From CAVALG01 sp963656085 (lineage in GTDB: Bacteria > Bacillota > Clostridia > Oscillospirales > Acutalibacteraceae): 13,607 bases of DNA. The DNA is taken from the NCBI GenBank assembly GCA_963656085.1, contig CAVKHV010000041.1, positions 1-13,607 on the forward strand. Reading direction: 5' to 3'. The notes beneath the pieces are model-generated. The model was not told where the DNA came from, did not search any database, and was given only the letters and a program-made list of their open reading frames with translations. Shown here in pieces: positions 1 through 7,232 of the stretch (its first letter is position 1; each line of letters starts with the position of its first letter). A program made the position numbers and the translations under genes.

Positions 1-40
1 TTACTGTAGTTTACAGACTGACGGTACCAACAAACCCTTG

Positions 41-80
41 CCTCCCACTGACGGGGGAGGTGTCAAAACTACGTTTTGAC
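41..80. repeat. Two adjacent inverted repeats in an intergenic repeat-like block
   Basis: Two hairpins sit back to back. CCTCCC (41-46) pairs with GGGAGG (55-60) across 8 nt. GTCAAAAC (62-69) pairs perfectly with GTTTTGAC (73-80) across TAC. The block is followed by a purine-rich GGAGGGGGAG run (81-90), which could also compete for pairing with CCTCCC. No coding frame covers it. I recall similar paired CCTCCC/GGGAGG plus GTCAAAAC-type units as dispersed intergenic repeats in gut Clostridia, but that memory cannot be verified here. No T-tract follows, so this is not a clear terminator. Confidence 0.6.
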
Positions 81-140
81 GGAGGGGGAGAAAAAACTAC
101 CTGCAAGAGCAATTCGCTGTCTATTATACAAACCCTCGCC

Positions 141-193
141 CACCACATCTAACATCTAGAATGGCAAGTGGTGAGTGCTTGCCGTTAGCACTC
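141..193. repeat. Small inverted repeats and two isolated heptamer units
   Basis: CACCAC (141-146) and GTGGTG (168-173) are complementary and enclose two copies of the 7-bp unit that is later arrayed (ATCTAAC at 147-153, ATCTAGA at 154-160). GAGTGCT (173-179) and AGCACTC (187-193) form a second inverted repeat with a 7-nt spacer. Together with the neighbouring array this marks 1-266 as repeat-built non-coding DNA. No gene is supported in it. Confidence 0.45.
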
Positions 194-210
194 AAACTAC
201 CGTCACCCTT

Positions 211-266
211 GTCTAACGTCTAATGTCTAGCGTCTACAGTCTAACATCTAACATCTAACATCTGGC
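211..266. repeat. 7-bp tandem repeat array, eight units
   Basis: Eight consecutive 7-bp units, consensus (G/A)TCTAAC, run from 211 to 266: GTCTAAC, GTCTAAT, GTCTAGC, GTCTACA, GTCTAAC, ATCTAAC, ATCTAAC, ATCTGGC. Two further units lie at 147-160. The array is not in a credible gene. Because the unit length is not a multiple of three and the copies are near identical, slippage could change its length between strains. Confidence 0.85.
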
Positions 267-416
267 CTGCTTACCGAAATATACGAAGATATGTTTGAAT
301 ACTTTATAAATATGCAGGCGGTTGACTTGCCGTATTATACGCTGTATAATCAAGTTGCAGACGCATTTGACGGAGGTGCAGCTCATGGGCAAAAAGATAT
401 TTACGGTAAGTTATGA
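252..416 (+). pseudogene. Possible tail of a broken upstream gene (short open frame)
   Basis: A frame open from 252 to the TGA at 414-416 contains, from the ATG at 291, the residues MFEYFINMQAVDLPYYTLYN followed by QVADAFDGGAAHGQKDIYGKL. The composition looks protein-like and has aromatic residues in a coherent pattern, but I do not recognise the family. No convincing ribosome binding site precedes 291. The frame begins exactly where the heptamer array ends, so it may be the 3' end of a gene whose front was lost. It overlaps the promoter and first 32 bases of the deacetylase gene. It could equally be chance. Confidence 0.25.
322..350 (+). promoter_or_regulatory. Sigma-A type promoter of the deacetylase gene
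   Basis: TTGACT (322-327) and TATAAT (345-350) are separated by exactly 17 nt, close to the vegetative consensus. Transcription would begin near 357, leaving a leader of about 28 nt that contains the ribosome binding site GGAGGT (372-377). This placement argues against translation starting at the upstream TTG at 322. Confidence 0.75.
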
Positions 417-1056
417 TGATTCGCTCAAGTCCGATTTAAAGCTGATAGAGCTTATGAAAGAGTACGGAATCAGGGGGACTTTTAATATAAATACGGGTGT
501 TTATGATGCCGACGGTGTACCGACATGGGATGACAGGCTGCTTTTTAAGGATCTTGGCAGGGTGTATGACAACGATTTTTGCGAGGTTGCTTCACACACG
601 CTCACGCACCCGGATCTGACGGGGCTTAAAAACGGAAAGAAACGCGAAGAGATTATAAAGGATATTGAAAACATTGAAAAAATAACCGGAAAACGTCCTA
701 AAGGTTTTGCCTATCCTTTCGGCACGTATGACGGTGAATGCTGCAAAATTCTCGCCGAACAGGGCATAGTTTACGCGCGCACGGTCAACGCCGCACATAA
801 TTTATGTATTCCGCGAAATTGGCTTTTGCTTAACCCTTCCTGCCATCACGATGACTCGGAATTGCAAACACTGGCAGATGAATTTATCGGTTACGAGGGC
901 GATGAAGATAAACTGTTTTATGTATGGGGTCACACATTTGAATTTGAGCGTAACGGAAACTGGCAGGTGATTGAGAACCTGTTTAAAAAAGTTTCGGCAG
1001 GGAACGGCATAATGTTCCTTACAAATTACGAAGCATACTGCGAACTGAGCCGATAA
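385..1056 (+). CDS. Polysaccharide deacetylase family protein (CE4/NodB-type), cytoplasmic
   Basis: A 223-residue protein with the carbohydrate esterase 4 fold signature. Family members are metal-dependent and remove N- or O-acetyl groups from sugars; the substrate here is unknown. Motif 1 is seen as YDDS (10-13, with the base/metal aspartates D11, D12). The metal-binding motif is SHTLTHP (70-76, H71 and H75). The motif 3 equivalent is FAYPFGTYD (108-116), and WGHTFEF (181-187) supplies the late histidine H183. There is no signal peptide or membrane segment, so it should act inside the cell, unlike the exported peptidoglycan deacetylases. The start at 385 is chosen because GGAGGT (372-377) lies 7 nt upstream; an earlier TTG at 322 would coincide with the promoter -35 box. 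It is monocistronic: it has its own promoter, and RNase J has another. The exact biological role is not deducible. Confidence 0.88.
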   Translation: MGKKIFTVSYDDSLKSDLKLIELMKEYGIRGTFNINTGVYDADGVPTWDDRLLFKDLGRVYDNDFCEVASHTLTHPDLTGLKNGKKREEIIKDIENIEKITGKRPKGFAYPFGTYDGECCKILAEQGIVYARTVNAAHNLCIPRNWLLLNPSCHHDDSELQTLADEFIGYEGDEDKLFYVWGHTFEFERNGNWQVIENLFKKVSAGNGIMFLTNYEAYCELSR

Positions 1057-1108
1057 CGCGTATCAGCTGTATATATTTTATAAAACGGGGCATATTTTAG
1101 CCTGATGG

Positions 1109-1135
1109 GTTCCGGATACCGTCGGAACTGATTTT
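1109..1135 (+). terminator. Weak hairpin, possible terminator after the deacetylase
   Basis: GTTCCG (1109-1114) pairs with CGGAAC (1123-1128) across 8 nt, followed by TGATTTT. The stem is only 6 bp and the T-run short, so termination would be partial. It is the only candidate between this gene and the RNase J promoter. Confidence 0.35.
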
Positions 1136-1179
1136 GGACGCTCGAACTTATCTTATTGGGGAATAAACCGCCTTTTTGC

Positions 1180-1208
1180 TTGACATACGGCGCCGATTTA
1201 GGTAAAAT
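1180..1208 (+). promoter_or_regulatory. Strong sigma-A promoter opening the RNase J operon
   Basis: TTGACA (1180-1185, perfect consensus) and TAAAAT (1203-1208) are spaced by 17 nt. The start point would be near 1215, giving a leader of about 120 nt before the RNase J ATG. The leader contains a small hairpin GTCC-GCA-GGAC (1244-1254) followed by TTTT, and CAGCC/GGCTG (1284-1288 with 1297-1301), which could give post-transcriptional control. This is the only strong promoter I see for the downstream run. Confidence 0.8.
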
Positions 1209-1337
1209 GTTATAGTATAGGATTTTAATATGGAGTAGTTTTTGTCCGCAGGACTTTTCAATATTACAAACTGTGCAAACAGGCAGCCCGCGACGCGGCT
1301 GTAACGAATATATATATTTACGGAGGTATTTAATTTT

Positions 1338-3176
1338 ATGGCGAACCAACAAAAGAATAGGAGCCAGACCGTCGGTAAGCAGTCATCCGCGGGCGCTGCG
1401 AAGCAGCGCCGATACCGCACAAAGACCGACGGTCCGTCGGGTGTTTCGGGCACGCAAAGCGCGGCTAAAGGCACTGCCAAAGGTACGGCAAAGAAGCCGC
1501 GCCGACAGGGCAGCCCTGCGGTGCCGCTGAGGATAGTGCCGCTCGGCGGACTTAATGAGATCGGCAAAAACATCACACTGTATGAATGTGGGGACGATAT
1601 GTTTTTGGTCGATTGCGGAATGGCATTTCCGGACGAGGAGATGCCGGGAATAGATATTGTTATTCCCGATTTCACTTACCTTATAAAAAATGCAGACAGG
1701 ATAAAGGGTTTGGTCGTAACCCACGGTCACGAGGATCACATAGGTGCGATACCGTACCTTTTAAAGCATATGAACATTCCGGTTTACGGGACGCCGCTGA
1801 CCATAGGACTTATAGAAGGTAAATTAGAGGAACACAAACTTTTAGGAAACGCAAAACTTAACAAGGTTGTGCCGGGCGATGTTGTAAAATTCGGCTGTTT
1901 TTCGGTTGAACTTATCCACGTTAACCACTCTATACCCGACGCGGTAGGCCTTGCGATAAAATGCCCGGCGGGGACCGTTGTTCAGACAGGCGACTTTAAG
2001 ATCGACACGACGCCTATTGACGGTGATGTTATTGATCTTGCGAGATTTGCCGAACTTGGTAAAAACGGGGTGCTTGCGCTGCTTTCGGATTCCACCAATG
2101 CGGAACGGCCCGGTTACACTATGTCCGAAAAGGTTGTCGGGACGTCGTTTTCCCGTTTGTTTGCAAATGCTGACGGTAAGCGGATAATAGTCGCGACCTT
2201 TTCTTCAAACATTCACCGTGTGCAGCAGATAATTGACGAGGCTGTCAGGTGCGGACGCAAGGTTGCGATATCCGGCAGGAGTATGGAAAAGGCGGTTGAA
2301 GTTGCGCGGGAACTCGGTTATATGAAAATACCGGACGGCGTTATTATAAACATAGATATGATAAACAACTACACGCCTGAGCAGCTTGTTATAGTCACGA
2401 CCGGTTCGCAGGGTGAACCGATGTCGGCGTTGCACCGTATGGCATTCAGCGATCACCGCAAGGTTCGCATAAGTCCTCACGATATGATAATTATTTCGGC
2501 GACGCCGATTCCGGGGAACGAGAAAACGGTAAGCCGCGTTATTAACGAACTTATAAAGCTGGGCGCGGAAGTGGTTTACGAAAGAATGTACGATGTTCAC
2601 GTTTCCGGGCACGCGTGTCAGGAAGAACTAAAAATTATGCTCAGCCTTGTAAAGCCGAAGTTTTTTATTCCGGCGCACGGCGAACAGAAGCATCTTAAAA
2701 AACATGCTTTCCTTGCCGAGACTATGGGGATAGACCGCAAAAATATTCTTATTGCCGATATAGGAAATGTAATTGAATTAAAGAAAAATTCGATGAAAAT
2801 TGTTGACAGTGTTCCTGCCGGCAGGGTAATGGTAGACGGTTTGGGAGTCGGAGATGTCGGAAGTGTGGTTCTGCGCGACCGCAAACATCTTGCCGAGGAC
2901 GGAATTTTTGTTGTTGTAATATCAATGGATCACGTTACCGGCGAGGTGGTTTCGGGCCCCGATGTTATTTCACGCGGATTTGTGTATGTACGCGAGTCGG
3001 AAGAATTGCTGACCGAGGCAAGAAACATTGCCTGCGACGCGCTTGAGCAGTGTTATATTTCAAACATTCGCGACCGAAATGCGATAAAATCAAAGGTTCG
3101 CGACGATATTTCAAAATTCCTTTATTCGCAGACGAAGCGCAGCCCGATGATACTGCCCGTAATAATGGATGTATGA
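1338..3176 (+). CDS. rnj: Ribonuclease J (metallo-beta-lactamase/beta-CASP nuclease)
   Basis: A 612-residue RNase J, the 5'-to-3' exo/endoribonuclease that matures and degrades RNA in Firmicutes. The metal site HGHEDH is at 129-134, with further ligands in VNHSIPDA (195-202) and TGDFK (217-221). Beta-CASP motifs include TGSQGEP (355-361), HVSGHA (421-426) and PAHGEQKHL (446-454). The C-terminal domain carries GPDVISRGFVY (540-550). Family members are usually about 555 residues; the excess is an N-terminal extension of about 60 residues rich in K, R, S, T, G and A, without predicted fold, that could bind RNA or ribosomes. The start is supported by GGAGG (1322-1326), 11 nt before the ATG. The J1/J2 paralogue type cannot be decided. 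It is first in the operon and has its own promoter. Confidence 0.96.
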   Translation: MANQQKNRSQTVGKQSSAGAAKQRRYRTKTDGPSGVSGTQSAAKGTAKGTAKKPRRQGSPAVPLRIVPLGGLNEIGKNITLYECGDDMFLVDCGMAFPDEEMPGIDIVIPDFTYLIKNADRIKGLVVTHGHEDHIGAIPYLLKHMNIPVYGTPLTIGLIEGKLEEHKLLGNAKLNKVVPGDVVKFGCFSVELIHVNHSIPDAVGLAIKCPAGTVVQTGDFKIDTTPIDGDVIDLARFAELGKNGVLALLSDSTNAERPGYTMSEKVVGTSFSRLFANADGKRIIVATFSSNIHRVQQIIDEAVRCGRKVAISGRSMEKAVEVARELGYMKIPDGVIINIDMINNYTPEQLVIVTTGSQGEPMSALHRMAFSDHRKVRISPHDMIIISATPIPGNEKTVSRVINELIKLGAEVVYERMYDVHVSGHACQEELKIMLSLVKPKFFIPAHGEQKHLKKHAFLAETMGIDRKNILIADIGNVIELKKNSMKIVDSVPAGRVMVDGLGVGDVGSVVLRDRKHLAEDGIFVVVISMDHVTGEVVSGPDVISRGFVYVRESEELLTEARNIACDALEQCYISNIRDRNAIKSKVRDDISKFLYSQTKRSPMILPVIMDV

Positions 3177-3247
3177 GTCGGTCGGCAGGAATCGAACGCT
3201 GCTGCGGTTTCACTTACCGATTTTCAGCGCTTTGCCTGCGTCCGATT
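3176..3247 (+). ncRNA. Predicted structured RNA element A in the RNase J-gdpP gap
   Basis: Four nested helices can form: an outer helix 3176-3181 with 3242-3247 (including TCGG/CCGA, overlapping the RNase J stop codon), GCAGG (3185-3189) with CCTGC (3235-3239), CGCTG (3197-3201) with CAGCG (3225-3229), and CGGT (3205-3208) with ACCG (3216-3219) closing a 7-nt loop. The internal loop AATCGAA (3190-3196) is exactly complementary to the apical loop of element B. It matches no riboswitch class I can recognise. A function as operon leader, processing site or mRNA-stability element is inference. Confidence 0.4.
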
Positions 3248-3303
3248 TCGTAAAGCTGTCGTGTTACAAGTGATGAAATAAAAAAGACGAAAATTATTGT
3301 TTG

Positions 3304-3336
3304 CAGGCGTGACGGGGTTCGATTTCCGTCAGCCTG
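3304..3336 (+). promoter_or_regulatory. Hairpin B just upstream of the gdpP ribosome binding site
   Basis: CAGGC (3304-3308) pairs with GCCTG (3332-3336) and GACGG (3311-3315) with CCGTC (3326-3330), with a small asymmetric internal loop (GT versus A) and an apical loop of 10 nt containing TTCGATT. No T-tract follows, so it is not an intrinsic terminator. It ends four bases before the AAGGTGA (3341-3347) that serves gdpP, so it could affect initiation or protect the downstream mRNA after cleavage. Confidence 0.45.
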
Positions 3337-3353
3337 ATTGAAGGTGACCGTTT

Positions 3354-5333
3354 TTGAAAAGATTATGGAGATACGGCAAGGTTAATATTGTTCTGCTTTT
3401 GCTGCTTGCGGCGGTTTCGGTTACGGCTTGTTTCCGTTTCCCCGTTTCGTGGGCGTTTGCCGTGTCGGCAGCCTCATTTGCTATTGCGGTTTTATGCATA
3501 ACGTTAAGCCTGCTCAATCTGGGCAAACGGCAAAAGAAGATTTTGACCGAGGTTTCCAAAAAACTTTCCTCCGCCGAATCCGTTGCTCTTACTGAACTGA
3601 AAATACCCGTTCTTATACTTTCGGCGGGCGAGACGGTATGGTACAACAACGCTATGTCGGAAAGCCTGCCTTCGGTTGAATCCTATATAGGGAAAAACAT
3701 TTCTCAGCTTATAGGCGACAAATGTTCAGCCGAGTTGGCTGCCTCCGGCGTTTCGGAGTTTGTTAACAACAAGCATATATTTAAGATATACGCTTCCTCG
3801 GTCATAAACGCTTCGGGCAATTTTACGGTTTGTTACCTTGTTGATGTGACGACCGAGATCAGGTACAGGTATAAATATGAGCAATCCCGTCCGGTAGTTG
3901 CCATTGTGGCTATTGATAACCTTGATGAACTTTCGTATATTAAGGACAGCGAACTCAGCGCGTTTAAGAGCGCGGTTCAGACCGAAATCGAAAAATGGGT
4001 AGCCGACAGTTCGGCGATCGTCCGCCGTATGACGGGCGACCGTTATCTGATGATTTTTGAAGAAAGAACCTACAATCATCTTATTGAAAACAAGTTTGAC
4101 ATTCTTGAAAGTGTTAAACAGATAAAGTCCGGCGATATCGCCACCACTCTTTCGATAGGGGTCGGGCGCGGCGGTTCCAATATGTCGGAATGTGAGGAAC
4201 TTGCGAAACAGGCGCTTGATATGGCGCTTGGACGCGGCGGAGATCAGGCAGCGATTAAAATGCCGAACAATGAATTTAAATTCTTCGGCGGCGTGAATGC
4301 GTCGGTGCAAAAGCGGACGAGGGTGCGCGCAAGGCTTATAGCGTCGAGTCTTAAGGAACTTATTGACGGCAGCGACAGGGTTATATTGATGGGTCATTCG
4401 TTTTCGGATCTTGACAGTTTGGGCTCTTGCTACGCTTTGTACAGCACCGTCAAGCAACTCGGACACGAGGCGCATTTGATTATTGACAGAAAGAAAACGA
4501 TGGCGTCCTCTTTACTTCAGAGGATAGAAACGATCGATGAAAATTTTGAGGTTACGGACCCGAAAAGGCTTATACCTTACATTACGGCAAGCACGCTTCT
4601 TATTATACTTGATACGCACAGGGCTGCCGTTTTGGAAAATAAGGAACTGTTCGAAGCCTGCAAAAACGTAGTGGTTATAGATCACCACAGGCGTTCGGTT
4701 GATTACATAAACAATGCCGTGATATTTTACAACGAGCCGGCTGCGTCATCCGCGTGTGAAATGGTAACCGAACTTATCCAGTACATAAATCCGAAATCGC
4801 TGCGGCAACTTCAAGCCGACGCGCTTTTGTCGGGCATAATGCTTGATACAAAAAATTACGTTTTACGCACCGGTGTACGCACGTTTGAGGCGTCAGCTTT
4901 TCTGCGTGAGCGCGGGGCGGATCCGGTCGTTGTTAAAAAACTTTTCTCGGAGTCTATGCAATGCTTTAAAATGCGCTCGCAAATCGTGGCTTCCGCTGCT
5001 GTTTACGGAAAATACGCAATTGCCAGAGCCGATATCGGCGATGACGAAAACGTGCGTATGATAGCGGCTCAGGCGGCTGACGAACTGCTTAGCATAAATG
5101 ACATATCCGCTTCATTCGTTATGTGCAAAACCGGTGACTGCATAAACATTTCGGCAAGAAGTTTCGGTGTCGTTAACGTGCAGGTGATTGTGGAACTTTT
5201 GGGCGGCGGCGGTCACAGAACTATGGCTGCGTGCCAGATAGACACAACGGATTTTTCGGTTGCGCAGAATGCTTTAACCGATGCAATTAAAGAATTTGAG
5301 GAAATGCAAAACACTTCAAACAAGAAAGGGTGA
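3354..5333 (+). CDS. gdpP: Cyclic-di-AMP phosphodiesterase GdpP (PAS / degenerate GGDEF / DHH-DHHA1)
   Basis: A 659-residue membrane protein of the GdpP family, which hydrolyses c-di-AMP to pApA and so affects potassium balance, wall stress and beta-lactam tolerance. Two membrane helices lie at about 11-27 and 31-52. A PAS-like segment follows (about 80-170), then a degenerate GGDEF domain (about 178-305, with MTGDRYLMIF at 226-235 in place of an active GGDEF motif), then the DHH catalytic domain. The metal-binding set is visible: MGHSFSDLDS (346-355; H348, D352, D354), ILDTHR (418-423, D420), IDHHRR (442-447) and MLDTK (496-500, D498). The DHHA1 motif GGGGH is at 617-621. The start is TTG at 3354, supported by AAGGTGA (3341-3347) at suitable spacing; no ATG fits. 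It sits 6 bp before rplI, an order common in Firmicutes. All catalytic residues look intact. Confidence 0.95.
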   Translation: MKRLWRYGKVNIVLLLLLAAVSVTACFRFPVSWAFAVSAASFAIAVLCITLSLLNLGKRQKKILTEVSKKLSSAESVALTELKIPVLILSAGETVWYNNAMSESLPSVESYIGKNISQLIGDKCSAELAASGVSEFVNNKHIFKIYASSVINASGNFTVCYLVDVTTEIRYRYKYEQSRPVVAIVAIDNLDELSYIKDSELSAFKSAVQTEIEKWVADSSAIVRRMTGDRYLMIFEERTYNHLIENKFDILESVKQIKSGDIATTLSIGVGRGGSNMSECEELAKQALDMALGRGGDQAAIKMPNNEFKFFGGVNASVQKRTRVRARLIASSLKELIDGSDRVILMGHSFSDLDSLGSCYALYSTVKQLGHEAHLIIDRKKTMASSLLQRIETIDENFEVTDPKRLIPYITASTLLIILDTHRAAVLENKELFEACKNVVVIDHHRRSVDYINNAVIFYNEPAASSACEMVTELIQYINPKSLRQLQADALLSGIMLDTKNYVLRTGVRTFEASAFLRERGADPVVVKKLFSESMQCFKMRSQIVASAAVYGKYAIARADIGDDENVRMIAAQAADELLSINDISASFVMCKTGDCINISARSFGVVNVQVIVELLGGGGHRTMAACQIDTTDFSVAQNALTDAIKEFEEMQNTSNKKG

Positions 5334-5339
5334 ATTAAT

Positions 5340-5780
5340 ATGAAGGTAATTTTGAATGCCGACGTAAAAGGAAAGGGTAAAAAGGGCGAACTTGTTACGG
5401 TATCGGACGGGTATGCAAGAAATTTTCTTTTTCCGCGTAAATTGGCTGTTGAGGCAAACGCTGCCGCTATGAATGATTTTAACAACCGTGAAGCTGCGAA
5501 GGCGCATCATATAGAGGTTGAAAAGAACGAGGCGCAGGCAAACGCACGGAAAATCAACGGCGGTACGGTCATTATTCACGCTAAATCCGGCGGAAACGGG
5601 AAGCTTTTCGGCTCGGTCACTTCCAAAGAAGTTGCTGCCGAGGCTGAAAAAACTTTCGGTATGCCGATAGACAAAAAGAAAATAGTTTTAGCCGATATTA
5701 AAAACTACGGCGAATACACCGCAGAGGTCAAACTATACACCGGGATAACCGCCTCGTTTACCGTAAAGGTAGAAGAATAA
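5340..5780 (+). CDS. rplI: Large ribosomal subunit protein L9
   Basis: A 146-residue bL9, which binds 23S rRNA near the base of the L1 stalk and helps limit frameshifting. The N-terminal domain opens MKVILNADVKGKGKKGELV, with the family signature GYARNFLFPRKLA (24-36). A charged connecting helix spans about 40-75, and the C-terminal domain has the typical GKLFGSVT (88-95). Length and domain layout are ordinary. The ribosome binding site AAAGGGTG lies inside the end of gdpP, and the ATG follows the gdpP stop by 6 bp, implying translational coupling. Confidence 0.97.
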   Translation: MKVILNADVKGKGKKGELVTVSDGYARNFLFPRKLAVEANAAAMNDFNNREAAKAHHIEVEKNEAQANARKINGGTVIIHAKSGGNGKLFGSVTSKEVAAEAEKTFGMPIDKKKIVLADIKNYGEYTAEVKLYTGITASFTVKVEE

Positions 5781-5796
5781 AATTTCGGCGGAAATT
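5781..5796 (+). promoter_or_regulatory. Small perfect hairpin directly after rplI
   Basis: AATTTC (5781-5786) and GAAATT (5791-5796) form a 6-bp stem with the 4-nt loop GGCG immediately after the rplI stop. A second mini-hairpin GCCG/CGGC (5828-5840) lies closer to dnaB. Neither has a T-tract, so readthrough into dnaB is expected. They may modestly set the rplI/dnaB expression ratio (inference). Confidence 0.3.
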
Positions 5797-5855
5797 CCCA
5801 CGCGTTATATTTAAACCTAACTAATTTGCCGGTTTTCGGCTGAACGGAGTTTATT

Positions 5856-7232
5856 ATGCCTGAGTTAAACAACAATTTGTTTGAGGGTGCGTCCCTGCCT
5901 TTTTCCAATGAAGCGGAACAGGCAGTGCTTTGTTCTGTACTTATAGATCCTCCGTCAATTAATAATGTTATTGATATTTTAAAGCCGGACTGTTTTTACA
6001 TTCCGCAAAACAGGCGCATATTTGAAATATTGATTGAATCAATTGATTCGGGACTTAATAACGAGGATTTTGTTACAATACTTGAGAAGATAAAAAACGA
6101 CCCCCTTTTTAAAGACATCGGGGCAAAGGCTTACCTGACTTCACTGATTGAGGCGGTGCCGTCCTCTGCCAATATTGAAACATACGCGAACATCATACGC
6201 GACAAATACTATATGCGTTCGCTGGTGATTGCCTCGCGTGATATTGTTGATAAGGCTTCGGATACTTCGACAAAAGCCGATAAACTTCTTGATTATGCCG
6301 AACAGAAGATATACGATATTCGGCAAGGCAGGGAAGTTGCGGGACTTGTTAAATTTTCCGATGTTATTAAAAACGAAACGATTATACGACTTAACAATCT
6401 TGCCGACCCCGAGAAACGCAAAGATTATATCGGTATTCCGACGGGGATATCCGGGCTTGACAGCGTTATCACCGGTTTGCACAAGTCCGACCTTATAATA
6501 CTCGGCGCGCGTCCCGGTATGGGCAAAACTTCTTTTGCGCTTAATATAGCGCGCAATGCTGCGATTAATTCCGGCAAGACGGTCGTTGTTTTTTCACTTG
6601 AAATGACAAGGGATCAGTTGGTTCAAAGAATGATATCGGGCGAAGCGAGAATTAAAAGCGAAAAATTCCGTACGGGCGAACTGGACGGCGAGGAACTTGT
6701 GCGCTTCGGGCAGGCTGCCGAAAAATTTGCAAAGGCGGACATATATCTTGACGAAACGCCCGGTATCACGGTGCCGGAAATCAAAGCCAAACTGTTGCGT
6801 ATGAAAAAACCTGCGGATCTTGTTATAATCGACTATTTGGGACTTATGCAATCGGCTGTGAAAACCGAAAACCGTGTTCAGGAGATTTCGGGAATTACGC
6901 GCAAACTCAAGCAGTTGGCTAAAGATTTTGCAATCCCGGTCTTAGTCTGTTCCCAGCTTTCGAGAGGTACCGAAAGCAAGGGCAGGTCGCACAAACCGGC
7001 GCTTTCCGACCTGCGTGAATCGGGATCTATAGAGCAGGATGCGGACATTGTCCTTTTCATATACAGGGATAAGTATTATGACTCGGATAAAAAGGATCCC
7101 AATGAAGTAATTGACGAACACAAAGCAGAGTGTATTATTGCCAAAAACCGCCACGGTACAACTAAAACGGTTGATTTATACTGGGACGGACAGTTTACAA
7201 AATTCACTTCTGTTGCAAATTTTGACGAATGA
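5856..7232 (+). CDS. dnaB: Replicative DNA helicase DnaB
   Basis: A 458-residue hexameric helicase that unwinds DNA at the replication fork (called DnaC in Bacillus). The N-terminal DnaB domain (about 15-120, starting FSNEAEQAVL) binds primase-side partners and is joined by a linker to the RecA-like domain. Walker A is GARPGMGKTS (217-226, K224), Walker B is VIIDYLGLM (323-331), followed by VCSQLSR (364-370), KPALSDLRESGSIEQDAD (380-397) and KNRHG (430-434) near the arginine finger. No intein or insertion interrupts it. GGAG (5846-5849) lies 6 nt before the ATG. The stop overlaps the start of tilS by 4 bp (ATGA), so the two are translationally coupled. Confidence 0.97.
   Translation: MPELNNNLFEGASLPFSNEAEQAVLCSVLIDPPSINNVIDILKPDCFYIPQNRRIFEILIESIDSGLNNEDFVTILEKIKNDPLFKDIGAKAYLTSLIEAVPSSANIETYANIIRDKYYMRSLVIASRDIVDKASDTSTKADKLLDYAEQKIYDIRQGREVAGLVKFSDVIKNETIIRLNNLADPEKRKDYIGIPTGISGLDSVITGLHKSDLIILGARPGMGKTSFALNIARNAAINSGKTVVVFSLEMTRDQLVQRMISGEARIKSEKFRTGELDGEELVRFGQAAEKFAKADIYLDETPGITVPEIKAKLLRMKKPADLVIIDYLGLMQSAVKTENRVQEISGITRKLKQLAKDFAIPVLVCSQLSRGTESKGRSHKPALSDLRESGSIEQDADIVLFIYRDKYYDSDKKDPNEVIDEHKAECIIAKNRHGTTKTVDLYWDGQFTKFTSVANFDE

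Noticed and set aside
173..193. GAGTGCT...AGCACTC resembling a CIRCE (HrcA) operator
   Set aside because: CIRCE has the arms in the opposite order (TTAGCACTC, 9-nt spacer, GAGTGCTAA). Here the arms are reversed, the spacer is 7 nt, and no chaperone gene follows.
211..266. CRISPR array
   Set aside because: The unit is 7 bp with no spacers, and no cas gene is present.
322..384. Deacetylase starting at TTG 322
   Set aside because: That codon is inside the -35 box of a well-formed promoter and has no ribosome binding site. ATG 385 has GGAGGT at 7 nt, and the family fold begins right after it.
1148..1675. Minus-strand open frame spanning the RNase J promoter and N-terminus
   Set aside because: It covers the promoter, leader and a low-complexity coding stretch whose repeats create open frames on both strands; no family resemblance.
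3177..3336. tRNA T-arm-like strings (GTTCGATTCC on the minus strand near 3189-3198; GGTTCGATTTCC near 3316-3327)
   Set aside because: The 5-bp T-stem does not form with a 7-nt loop in either case, and no acceptor, D or anticodon arms can be assembled around them. They are better explained as loops of the two predicted hairpins.
3726..4475. Long minus-strand open frame (249 codons) opposite gdpP
   Set aside because: The composition is rich in arginine, histidine and tyrosine without motifs, and it is fully opposite conserved gdpP domains; it is a shadow of that gene's codon use.
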